64,000 nucleotides of DNA from Clavelina lepadiformis. Its lineage: Eukaryota; Chordata; Ascidiacea; Aplousobranchia; Clavelinidae. Positions 14,302 to 27,100 of this stretch are shown one piece after another. The DNA is taken from positions 25,792,001 through 25,856,000 of the forward strand of contig NC_135240.1 in assembly GCF_947623445.1 (NCBI RefSeq). The letters are read 5' to 3'. Both the position numbers and the translations under genes were made by a program. A model generated the notes under the pieces. That model did no database searches and had not been told where the DNA came from. It saw nothing but the letters and a program-made list of their open reading frames with translations. Numbering within the stretch: position 1 is the stretch's first letter; every line of letters starts with the position of its first letter.

Positions 14302-14307
14302 AATAAA
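14302..14307 (+). terminator. Poly(A) signal, SLC6 copy 1
   Basis: AATAAA lies 66 bases after the TAA of SLC6 copy 1 and is the first canonical signal downstream. A second AATAAA-containing stretch lies near 14697. Confidence 0.5.
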
Positions 14308-14708
14308 GATCAAGTGATCGACCGTTTATGCTACAAATACACGTAGCCTAAGCCTCTGGCTACCCAAAAATGACTTTAAAACATCTTTGGTGTCACTCTG
14401 TTTGTGTGTTTTATATTGCGTCACCGCGATATTGTCCTAATCCTTTCCTATGGAAATGATTTTGTAAACAAATGCGTGTGCACTACGTGTCTGGTTGACG
14501 CATCAAGGAGAATGTGCGCTTAGTTTCTATTTTGTGAACTATGCTCACTTTTTGATGCACTATGTGCATTAAACATTCGTAGTGCTAGATATTAGAAGGT
14601 AACACGGTTTTAATAACAGAGTAATGTTGTTACAACGAGAAAGCCGTATACATATTTTAGCAGGTTCGAAACGATTTGCATCAAAAGCTGACTTTAAATA
14701 AAAACTAT

Positions 14709-14750
14709 TCGAGTTTCTTGTGACTTACCGATGTGTCTGAAAATATGTCA
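14709..14750 (-). pseudogene. Remnant of RAD51AP1 last exon behind SLC6 copy 1
   Basis: This stretch aligns to 30575-30622, the intron/exon border of the last RAD51AP1 exon: fourteen identical bases (TCGAGTTTCTTGTG), a 6-base gap, then 23 of 28 matching. On the minus strand an acceptor-like TTTTCAG is still visible. The coding frame does not continue on either side. It is best read as the end of the duplicated segment that carried SLC6 plus the 3' tip of RAD51AP1, now decayed. Confidence 0.5.
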
Positions 14751-17560
14751 AGAGTGCTCAGTCAAATTTAATTGACTAAGATATTAATCAACAGGGTATG
14801 CAACTTAGCTTTTGTTGAATATAAAGTAACAAACGCTCAGTCAAAACTTACTGACGTGTTCAGATTCAGACCGGCAAGGCCGACCCTCGAACCATATAAG
14901 GGTAAGTGCTAGAAAAGCACGTGCTGGAAGCGAAGCACATGTGGAAATGAGAGAAACTCACTAAGAAAAAAGAATGAGTTGACGTAGTTCTGTTGGAATA
15001 GCAGGTTCTCCGCATGACGTATTTAGGAGTAGGTTTTGTTAAAAACGTTTGCCTGGTAGACTGTGTCTTATGCTGAAATTACGTTTTAGATTTGATTTGA
15101 GAAAGTTATAGTTGGAAGTGCAGTGTCAAATAAGAAAATCTTAAAAAATAAATACATTGCTGTGTAAACTTTGTTGATCAGGTCTGTAGGTATGTCAAAT
15201 AAAGTATTCATGGCAGGAAGTTTCAAAGTATCAAAGAAAAGAAAATGTTTGAAAAAAGAAAGGAAAATCAATTTTTCCATATTTTAAATCGGCCAATGAA
15301 CACCCAAGTCAATTAAGCTAAAACTGTCAATGATACAGCGCTTAATGGCCATAAAATTAGCGGATATGTGCGATTTTGCGTGGTGGCAGACAGAGACGAC
15401 CCGAAGACCATATCGTTTGCGCGTAACGCGTGGATATATCTACACCGGAAAGAAATCATTGCTCAAACAAAAACATCGTAAAAGTCAAAAGTTGTTGATA
15501 ACTTTAATGTTTTTCCACAATGCAAATAGTTTGAGTTAATTTAAGTCATAATGCTGAAAACATTCCAGAAATTACCGCAATAACGTCATTGAGGTGTTAT
15601 TACGTACAAGCTACTTTGGGTTATCAGTTTATCACGAAGTTGTTGTCGAGGTATAGGGCCATGTAATTCGTTAGCCGTGCTGGAAAGTGTTAAGTATTAA
15701 AGACCACAAATTGGCAAACAGAGAGAGCAGAAAAAGCCAAGAATTGAATCACTTATTTTGTGCATCAAAGTTTTTCCAAACAACACTAGTATTGCGGCGT
15801 TAAATCTCCATGCAGGTTTGAATTGCTACAATATAAGATTAAATAATGCCTTAATCTATCTCGTTTATAGTATACATTATGTTATATGTCATAACCTCGA
15901 GCTCACGAAAAATAACCGTTAACGCGTCGCCGGTAAAGTAGACACTTTGTAATACGGATGAGTAGAAGTATGTGAGCTTTGGTTACCACTTGATCATTTT
16001 CCAAACACGTCGTTAAAAAAAAGAAAGGTTACTTTTGATACTGACACCCAAACTATAGTAATGGGACAATTCCAGCCCAGTCTCAGTCTACTTCAAATCG
16101 GATTCGACAAATATGGTAGAACGGTTATGCATAGACATTGGTGTAATTTATATTTTGTCAGTGAAACAAATTTCGACATTTGTAAGGATGGTGTGAATCA
16201 AATGCTGTAGTTTTAGTCTATCATTAATTTGCTTTTTCGAACAAGAAATGAATCACTTGTTACTTCATGCCGGACAACACTGTCCAGTGCCCACTGTGCG
16301 TTTCAGGGCTATAAAAGTTCCTTTCAGAGGTTATCTCGATTGACTACTTCCCGCGCCCTTTATCACTGTTCCAGAATAGCATTCTTGTTACGTCACAATG
16401 CCACGCTCTGAGTCATAAGCAGATCGTTTAAGATGAATTCATTCTGACAGTTAAAAGATGTTATTTTTTATTTATTTATTAGTCTCATTTTGTTTGGGTA
16501 AGTTGCTTCAGAAACCTCTGTTGATTTACCTTACTTGGTCTGTTTCATTCAGCCTATTGTGATACCTGGCGTGCTACGGTTACTTGTTATGTATGTTACA
16601 TAGCTTTGTTTAGTAACAATGATTATCACCGGTTAGAAATCACCAAGAATAGCCCAATCAGTGTTGTTTTTGCGCTTAACACCGTTCAGAATAATGATAC
16701 TAGAATTGAAAATGTTTCAATAATTTTATCATAGACAAAGTGCTAGGTGTTCCTGGGATATTGTAAGCCCTAAACTTTATTCCCTCTCCTGAGTTGCGTC
16801 TACTTTAAATGTTCCATCTCCAAGTACTGTACTGTCAGCACAATTCCCCATTGTTTCGCCTGGCTGGCTTAAGTTTTTTTTATGTTACCGGGGAGAAAAC
16901 TTTAATGGTGACACCCACTGAGTGCGACACGAGGCTCGTTAAAAGCAGGTACCTAGTTTTGAGAAATTCCAGCCGTTTGTTAAACAAACTAAGAAATTTT
17001 CGTTGCCATGTGCTGACGCTTGATGAAAAACGACCTTGGAAATCAAACATTTTATATGATATCACATTTAGAAGTAAACACAAAAAACAACCGATGGTGC
17101 GTAACAACCGAACAATCTTCTTAAGCATGAACTTGCCCACTATATAAGCTTACAAGGAAAGAAGCTTCTTATAGAGCAGTAACCCATAAATAAAGGTTTC
17201 TCATAAAATAACTACTGCACATAAAATAAGTTTCAAATGAAACTACATCCATGAAGAACATTTTATTTTCCCTTGGGAATAGGCTTTCTTGCAAAATTCA
17301 AAGGGGAAACAACGTATGAAATGTGCACAGGGAAAAACTTCCTGGTCGCTATAAAGGGTTGAATTGTGGCTAAATTTAAACATAGTGTTCTTATTTAAAT
17401 TGGGTTTAGATTTTGATATAATAACGTTTAAGTAAGTTTAAAAAATAAATCAGAAAAATACGTTTAAACGTTTAATTTTCTAAACTGAATAGACCTGTTA
17501 ACGTCAATGATTCATTTTACAATCATGCAAAATAATTATAGCTATAATGAAATTGATGTG
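14751..17560. other. Intergenic spacer between the SLC6 copies
   Basis: No exon with family resemblance and no RNA gene was recognised. Short open frames (for example 16809-17147 and 15330-15539) overlap open frames on the other strand and lack protein-like motifs. Around 14840-14950 there are short palindromic words such as AGCACGTGCT. Otherwise this is AT-rich spacer. Confidence 0.4.
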
Positions 17561-18070
17561 TGAATAGTGATTTCCATCGCCCGAAGGTTGCCTGCGTTTT
17601 TAAAACTATCTGTCTGCAAAGAGAAATTGCTTGACTGACTGCAGTTTTAAAACACCATTAGAATATCTTGTGCAATAATCATTCATTATTCATTTAACTT
17701 CCATACATTTTCATCCATCTGTCAAACCCAACATGTGCATTTCTAAGGAGCAAATATAAAGCACAGTTGAGTTTCGACGTACGCTGAATGACAAGTTACA
17801 AAACTCTTCACGTAGCCAATAGCGATAAGGCCAATATTCGTCATCTTGAAAATGGGACAATTTCGTTAGAAGAAATACAGTAAAAGGCGTCCGTGCTAGC
17901 CGTGTGTCCGTTGGGTCAATATCGATGGTCTGGTGTTTCGTTCACAACAGAAATTAACAAGCTTGGACAGAACAGCCAAATTAGGCTGCATAGCAGCATG
18001 ATGCGAGTCAGCCGATGTAATTCCAGTAAGTGGATTAAAAATTCGGAAAATAATGATTTTTAACCATTTT

Positions 18071-18074
18071 ACAG
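18071..18074 (+). promoter_or_regulatory. Splice acceptor before SLC6 copy 2 start
   Basis: This TTTACAG acceptor, followed by ATCTTCAGTTGTAG, is conserved with 521-527 in copy 1. It is a candidate 5'-UTR or spliced-leader acceptor. Confidence 0.4.
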
Positions 18075-18119
18075 ATCTTCAGTTGTAGCTTTTGTAATAT
18101 CGTTTATTTGAACTGCAAT

Positions 18120-21100
18120 ATGTCAAAAAGTGAAACTGAAAAGGTAAGCTAGCAAGATAGCAACGTGCACATTTTGCCAGGGTTTGATAATAATTATAGC
18201 ACCTTTTGATCTTAATTATATTTTAAATACGACACCTTTCTTTATAGTATAAGCTGAACACAAATTAAGGGATTTATAAAGGAACTTATAGAAACTTATA
18301 GAAAAAACCGGCTTACAATGAAATATGCATGTGCAATGCAACGCACGTTGTTCACTGATTTGTGTACGCTATGTGTAGTATACAAGAAGTCCAACTGCAT
18401 CAAATACAACCGGTTATGTTAGTGCAGACTTACTCGTGTTCCATTAGTATTGTTATTATTATGTCACCAATGACTGTCAAGATAATTTTTAATTTTCAAT
18501 CCAAACAAATGTTTAATTTCCTAATACACTTACACCTGGGTAGATGACAAATCGTAGCCGTGTTAATTTTCTTATTTTGCAACATTTGTGGCTGAATGTA
18601 TTCCAACTCACTGTCATCACTTTGCCATTGGGTGCGAATAAACATCGGTCCCTTTTCACACGTTAAAAATAATCCATAAAATTTCCCAAACTCAATGAGG
18701 ATTTATCTTAATTCAGGTCGATTTACGGAAAGAGGATGAACTCTCCTCCGAGAGCTTAGTGGAGAAGAAGGCACCGGAGGTGAGAGATAAATAATTGATC
18801 AATTGATGATTGAATTGATCTAAAATCGGGTTAACGTTGCAATCTTCTTATTAACGCAATATTTTTCTTATTGCTGCCTCATGTTTCGGGAATTTGAAAC
18901 GATAATCCAATTTTCGGCAGCACGAACTGAAAATAAAAACTCTTCAACGTTGCTTTCGTATTTTGATAATTTTTTACTTCAACTAAAACCAAACAAATGA
19001 CTGCTGGTAGAAGGGATTTTAACGTTGCTTCTCGTGATAGATTGACGTCACATCCTTATTGTTTGCTCAGGGGGAAGAGAGAGAGACTTGGGACAAGAAA
19101 CTCGACTTCATGCTCTCTTGTATTGGATATGCGGTCGGCCTCGGCAATATTTGGAGGTTTCCTTATCTCTGTTATAAGAACGGAGGAGGTGAGAACCATA
19201 AAATTCCAAACCGTTGAAGTTCTTCGTCTCAGCGGTGCGGTTTATTTTAACAAAAGTGTTTCATTTTCTTGTAAATTTCCATCGAAACATATTTCTTTGG
19301 AATATGACGTTTTGTGTTAGTGTGGTATGAAGGTAAGGAAATGACAAGTTTCGAAGGACGTTTCAAGGACCCGTGTGGGGCAGAGTAAAGCTGGTATGGA
19401 CAGAAAACCAGCTTGTAGCTCGCGTTACCAAACATGAGAGAAAACAAAGCAATGATAAATAAACATGATTTGAAACATGATAATTACGCTTATAGGCGGA
19501 CTGGGCTGAAACCCACTGACAAACAAAAACTGCAATGATACAGATTTTCAAGATAATGGATGAAACCGATAAAGATTTCTAAACAGTCATCGTTAATTAA
19601 GTAAATGATTAATGAATATCCATAAAGTGTAGTCCACTTTATAAAAATTACTGTTTTGTGACTTAAAAAACATCTTTATTGTGATAGGCGCTTTCCTCGT
19701 GCCTTATTTTATCTTTTTGATCATCTGCGGCATTCCTTTGTTTTTTTTGGAGCTCAGCTTTGGTCAATTCGGTGCACTGGGTCCTGTCGCTATTTGGAAG
19801 GTCGCTCCACTTTTTAAAGGTACAGGTCTAAATATAATTTTTTTAAATCTTTACAAGCTTACCAACAAATATGTCCTTGTAGGTAAGTTGGTAGTTAAAG
19901 GCCATAAAAGTGCTTATGTGGAAAAACTTCCGTTAGCCAGCGAATATCAAAAAACTAACAAATTCAGTTGTAGTTTTGCGGACGCTATGATTTATTCTTT
20001 ACTTTACCAGGTGTCGGATACTGCATGATGATGATTTCTTTTATCGTGTGCATCTACTACAACGTCATAATTGCCTACAGTTTGCATTTTATCTTCAATT
20101 CTTTCACGTCTGTTTTGCCTTGGTCGACTTGTGGCAATGTATGGAACACGGAATTCTGCAGGGACAAAGTGCAAAGTAAATGCTATTGTTTATCGTTAAT
20201 GGAATAAATCAATGGAGTAAAATAAACAAATTAAGTTTAAATGGATAATAAATAAAATTGCTAATTGTTAATCGAATACTAATTTGCTAAGCTAGTTGAG
20301 CTTAAAAGCACTTAAAGCAAATATAATTTTGAACTGTAAAGTTGATTTCATGGATCAAATTATTTAGATAAAATACTATCATAAACAGTGCCCTCATAAG
20401 TATAAGCTAAATGATCAATTTATATAAAGAATAATATACCGTTGTTCATAAAGAATGACTCTTTACATGGCAGACGCCAACGTCACTTCACCGCCCGAAT
20501 GGACCGGGGTGAAATGCAAAGCGGGGGCGGGCTGGTTCGATGCCACTGGCATGACCTTCGTCAATGCCACAAACCTCAACGACGTAGGATACATGGGCAA
20601 GGACGATTGGGCGAACGAGACAGAAGTCAATGGCAGCTGCATAACTTTTACCACCGCCTCCCAGGAATATTTCAGGTATCTTGCAGCGTTTTCGTAAAAA
20701 AAGAACACAATGGTGTGGAAAACCCATTTGTAAAAGTTCAATTTGGATCGCAACTGTTTTATCGTGTTTTTTATCGTGTTTTAATCGTGTTTTATATCAT
20801 TCCAGTCGTAAAGTTCTTCGTCTAACTGAAAGCATCGCTGAAACCGGCGGAATCCAGTGGGAACTGGTCGGTTGTCTCGTTCTAGCTTGGGTTATCGTCT
20901 TTGTGTGCTTGTTCAAGGGCGTAAAGTGGTCGGGCAAGGTAGGTCGAAAATAATCAATGGATAGTTGGTAGATAATAGTTTGGCGATTCGTCGCATTTAT
21001 CTTTATTTTTCCTCCAGGTCGTCTACTTCACAGCGACCTTTCCCTACGTCGTCCTCTTCATTCTCCTCATCCGTGGAGCCATGGAGGAGGGAGCCACAAA

Positions 21101-24100
21101 GGGAATAGCTTATTACATCACGCCCAACGTTACCAAGCTCCAGGACATATGGGTGAGGTTTTATGAGGCTTATTAAGAAACGCGCCACGTCATTCAAGGC
21201 AGCGATGGAACAGTCTGCGCCACGTTGTTACCACTTCACGTTGGTATTCGAATTACGTCATAATATTTCAAAATCCCAAGTGATGTTGGCGATTGAAAAG
21301 GGTGTGTTTTGTTCACTTTTCAATGATTCACTTCCGGTTTCCATTAACGACCACTACTCCAGTTATTAATCAGGGGCTGTTTGATTTGACAATGGAAGCG
21401 ACGTTTTATCTCGCCCTATTTGCCACTAAACAAACGCCCAGGGTTATTTTCGTTTGGTTTGTGAAAATAGCAATCGATCGGTTATGTAAACAACTGCATT
21501 CTGAGAAGGGTGTATTAAAGTTTTCTGCAGCATACATTACAGGTTAAAATCTCACATCCGCTTCACTTACATCAGCGTGAATTTTTTAATTTATACAGAA
21601 AACGTCCTTTGTAATGCTTGGGCCCGTACATTGTATAAATTTTTTACCGGACACTTGATCCTATCTCATGTTAAATTTGATGCTGTGAGTAAGCGTTTAG
21701 TGAGAAGTGCTCTGAATGGCCTATATTTTGTTACCGACTGTTAACTAAACACAATAAGGATTCACAGTGACCGTTTACGAACTGGTGTTATGCGGGACCT
21801 GGACAAACCAATTCTTGTTCACGACACAATGTGTTTGTGTTTAACCTTTTCTTAAGAATCATTTTAGAAGCTCGTACGCAAGTCTTACTTATATGCTACT
21901 GTGTTTATGGCAATTTTGAATGAAAAAAAAATTGATTGGGCTACCGATGATGAAACATGAACAAACGCCTGATATTTCGACTTAGTAATGTGACAAAAAT
22001 ATGTGTGATAACTGATAACTAGGGCAACCAGTTTTTTGACCTAAAAAGTTTAAATTTTGACGTTATTTTGACCTAAAAAGTTTAAATTCTGACCTTATTT
22101 TGACCTAAAAAGTTTCAATTTTGACGTTATTTTGACCTAAAAAGTTTAAATTCTGACCTTATTTTGACCTAAAATGTTTAAGTTTTGACCTTATTTTGAA
22201 AAACGCTAAACTGATAGTCTCTACAGTCTACACTGTCTACAGCAACTTTCTAATCTAAAGCTGCATTTAAAATTGACAAAACGCTTTTTTAGTGTTGCTT
22301 TTTTTTCGTTTCTGCGTATTAAGATTGACAACTTGCAGTTTCAAATGCAATGCCTTCACATCGTGACGTCACCAGACGCGCTGAAAGGCCTTCCCTCTCT
22401 TTGTGGCTTTGGTTCTAAGTATAATTTGGGGCACTGGAATTGTTTGCGGTACAAGAAAAGAGAAAAACGGAAGAATAATATTGCAAAATGGTTACAAAAT
22501 TACAAGTTTAATAGATTTTGACCTAAAAAGAAGACCTAAAGAAACAAATTGACCGTATTTTGACCTAACGTAACATTTTGACTTTATTTGACCTAATAAC
22601 TTCTATACCACATGTCGTACACAGCTGAAATTTGTTTTGTGCTTGTTTGATAGCATTCTGAGCAGGTTAAAAAAAATTGACCATATTGACTTTTGGTTGC
22701 CCTACTGATAACCTTTCAAAACCCGCCTGGGAAACGTGTTTACCATAACCGCATATCGCAGAAATAATCGATATACGTTTCCAGATAGATTAGTCGAAAT
22801 ACAAGCCCCACTCCCTTTTATAGTTATACACTGTAGACTTGAGAACCTATCTGAATGAAAATTCTAGCTGGAAGCTTCTAGAATTCTGCATGTTTACTGC
22901 GCTTGTATTCTTGTTTGAGCTTCGATGATTGGGCTGTAGTTACAGTGTACCAATAGTGGGTTAATATGTTATCCTTAGACCTAATTAGGTCTTTAGTAGA
23001 CATACCCCTTTATGTTACACGCCCCTAAATAAAAAACAATTAAAAAACAACAAAGTTTTGCTGAAACATTTAACAAAAGGCCTTCATGAAAACTAGCTTG
23101 TTTAAGCATCGTTCTTTGGGAACTGTTCATCGCATGGCCTTTGCTTATTTTCGTGTTTGTTGCTTGTTTTTGCAGGTTTGGTCGGACGCCGCAGTTCAAA
23201 TCTTTTACTCTCTGGGTGCGGCCTGGGGTGTTCTGCTTTCCTATTCATCTCTAAACAAATTCCACAACAACGTGTACAGGTATATATGACCAACAATGGT
23301 ATCATCTATAAATGCAGAATCAAAATCAACAGAAATCACCGCAGAAAAAATGACTGGAAAAACTAAAAAAGTTAAAGATTGCGTTTATGCTTGAATATTG
23401 TTGAACAGAGATGCAATTTCGATTTGTGCAATAAACTGCTGCACGAGTGTTCTTGCTGGTTTTGTCGTCTTCTCAGTGATTGGATCTCTTGCTCACCAAA
23501 CCGGTCGTGAAATCGAAGATGTCGTTGATCAAGGTAAGAGTTATTTATCGATGTCCTGTTTAACGACTATTATTATCGATTAATTATCGCGTTTATAGGT
23601 GCTGGTCTTGCCTTCGTCGCCTATCCTGCTGCAGTCGCCAACCTCCCTGCTGCCCCCGTGTGGGCGTTTCTTTTCTTTTTCATGCTCCTGAATCTTGGCT
23701 TGGACAGTCAGGTAACATCCTTTGTTGTAAAATTTTGGCCCTGAAGTTCGGAGACTGGAACACGGTTTCGCGTTAAACATTTTGATTCTTGACACATCAG
23801 TCTCCAAATGTTAGCTGCGCAAATAATTTTAACACCAAAACAAACCAAATTTGAAAATAACGGAGTTGATGCGATTTTGAGCTTAAATCGCAGTCAAGAT
23901 CTTTTCTGGTTTAATTTGCTTAGGCCTATGCGTATATCCGTTCAAGCAAATATTTTATGGTAAAATTATTTGATAATCTGTTAGAAAACGAATCTTTGGT
24001 TTCGAATAATTAATTATTTTTAAATTTCATTATTGAGTTTAATCATTGATGTGCGCAGAAAATGTAACAACTGTAAGTTACATTCAGAAAACGTCAATTT

Positions 24101-27100
24101 AAAAGATTTTACCTTAAATCCGAAAAGAAAAATATTCCAATTTTGAAATAAATATTTTTGTCAAATGAAAACACGATTTCGGTGGATAATTTCATTTCAA
24201 AAATATAAAGTATTATGACATAGTCTGCAAATTATTTAATAAGAACTTAAAAAAAATTTGAATAAACAAAAAATTTTGCAAATGTTTTATCAATACCGAC
24301 ACAATAGTGATAAATAATAATTTATAATCTATACAAGTGTTGGCTTACAAATGCAATCCACACATAAAATGTAGTAAATTTATTGAATAACCTCTACGTC
24401 TTACATGCCCAACACCAGCAGACTGGTCTTAAACAGGGCAAATTTAATGCACAAGACCAATGTTCCGGTCTCCACTAACCACCAATTACTTTTTGTCTAT
24501 GTTAAGCTTTTATCGAATTCAAACAGGTATGTGGATTTTTATGTCATAATTAAGTTTTTTTTTTTAAACATTTATTGTCCATATTTTTATTTTGTTTCAT
24601 CTGTTTTTACTTGGCAAGGAAGTTTGTGATCGTGAAAGGTTATTGATTGATTGTGCCAAGTTAATTGCTTTTGTTTCAAACGACTTAGATTAACTCAAAA
24701 TGCAGTTTTGGCCTACAGCGTCCTGGTAATGAATAGAAATAACTTAAATTAACTTGATCTGGTTGAAGTGGATCATAAATTTGTTAGGGTTTAATCAAAA
24801 CTTTCAAACAAAGCAAATGTTTCAATTTGCAATTCACTTTTCTCATTCTCTTTGATGACAAACTTCCTTCCATGTACTATGACCTCAAGTGGTGAAGAGA
24901 AACTCAGACACCACACTCTGCTATGTCTGATGTCAATGGCACCTGACTTTATCACTTTGAAGATAACTGACAATCAGGGTTTCATCAGCGAGCGAGTGTT
25001 GTTGATTTTCTTTTCACTATTTGGTGCATGGCTTTGCCAACTCTATTTTAATTATGATATATGGAAGTTTTATCTTACTGTGACAAAGGGAATTTTCGTA
25101 AATAAAAACTTAACTGTTAATTAGTATTTTCGTTCTTACAGGCCTGAACTTGAACATATTTACAAATAAATATATATGATTTTTGCATTTTTACTTTTGC
25201 GTTACCATATTGCTACAATGTTGTTGTGAGTAAGCGGGTGCTGTATTGTGCAAGTGCAAGTGTGAGTGTGCTATTTGCAAGTATTTGACAAATATTTCTC
25301 TATACAAATTTATATGATTAATTTGTATTCAGTACATAGGCCAATTTTTATATATCAGCTATGTTTCAAACACGGTCTATAATTTTCTTGGTGAGTCGAG
25401 CACAGTTTAATGTGCATGGTAGATACTTCGCCAGTTGTAAAGTGACAAAATTACCAATCCGGTTTGGGTTTGAGATAAAATATTTCTATGGGCAGATGGG
25501 TTTATTGGAGTGTTGTGACGTGAGTAGCTGGATGAATGTGAGACGGTGATACTTTGAACGTAATGAAACTAACCATAAGACTTCCTTTCTGCATTGTGTC
25601 CGTTAGGGGCAGGCCCAGGGCAACAACGATGAAAGAGGCAGTCCCCCGACTTTCAGCCTGCCCCCCCGCCCGTATTGCTGGTAATCATCGGAATCAGTAT
25701 ATTAGTGAACTTATATTTCGTTGCTTCTTTTTGGCTGCTTTTAGTAATCTCTGTAATGTTTTCTGGTCTTTCTTTTGCTGGCTTCTCCATTATGATGTGG
25801 CTTAGAACAATAATGCACGTGGCCACGTGAGCCAAAGCATACGTTGCACTGCAAAATATACTGTAATATGAAAAACAACCCGATGAAAAACACTTGGCGT
25901 TTGTTTCAAATTAGCTTGCATTACTTTGTGATTCACTTCTTTAGTTTAAATAATTGGCATTTTCGACAAAACTTTCGAGTATTTAAAGTTCTCAGTTTGT
26001 TACTGCAGTTTGCAGGTCGGGCTTTCTTGATTTTGTTCATTAAGAAAGCAAAACCAGGTTTTTGCAAACATGTTTTCAGTTAGGTTTATTATTTTTATTC
26101 AAAGCAAAAACCATGAAATGCATACATCCCGAAATTAATCATTGCCATGTTCATTTACTGCTTTAGAAAATGTCATTAAATATAGTACGCCTATGTGGAA
26201 AGTATGTGATCAAAGCAAATAGCCTAAACAAAGTCGGTTGGTTATCATTATCACATATTGAGTTCAAAGTATAATACAAATACTTGTTAGTTCAATTACA
26301 TCATTTGCTTGTCAATAAACATGGCAATGTACAAGATATGCAAAATGGCTTTAATACTTTTCACTTTTGCAATTTACAAATTTTGTTGTATGCTTGACCC
26401 TATGGCTTATGGCTATATTTTGGCTTAACCTTTATCGTTGGTTCCTGCCGAGGTTTAACCAAAACGGTTTCGGAAAATCATATATAAAGCTTAATTTAGA
26501 TTCTCTTAACCTGGGTTATAGTGAAAAATTATGGACTGCTTGAGCTCTGATTTTTGGCTTAATAAAGGTTGATCTTGTTATGGACACATACAAAGTTCGG
26601 GCAAAAAATTGCATTTGTTTTATTCTCTAAGCTTATAAGTATCGGATGTGTTTTCTCCAACTTTTTTCCATTTTTAACGCCGGCATACCACTGTTTCTTT
26701 GAGCAGCCAACTCCTTTTTTCTAAAATAACCACACAGGGTTTGTAGAGTACCAAGCTAAACAATTTATTATATTTGTTAAGTTTGGAATGATTGAGGGAG
26801 TCACCAAGGGTTTGTTGGATGAAGTGTCCTGGTTCCGTAAAAATCGAGTCAAGTTTTTGGCCGGCCTCTGCGTGATTCAATTTGTTCTTGCTATTCCAAT
26901 GGTCACTGAGGTATGGTGGTAGGTTGTAGCTGCAATGACATAGCATAAGCAGTTAAACCATTTGCTTGCTCTAATTTACGATACGGGCTCTTCTGTGTAA
27001 CCTATTGGCTCTATCATATACTGTAAGTGCGTTAATGTTACAGAGCGGAATGTATTGGTTAAATCTCATCGATTGGTACTCTTCGGGATTTCCGCTTATG

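Noticed and set aside
16809-17147. Overlapping open frames on both strands in the SLC6 spacer
   Set aside because: Mutually overlapping frames with no family features and no counterpart elsewhere in the window.
22273-22521. 82-codon open frame inside the MITE at 22020-22704
   Set aside because: No transposase or other domain; element too short to be autonomous.
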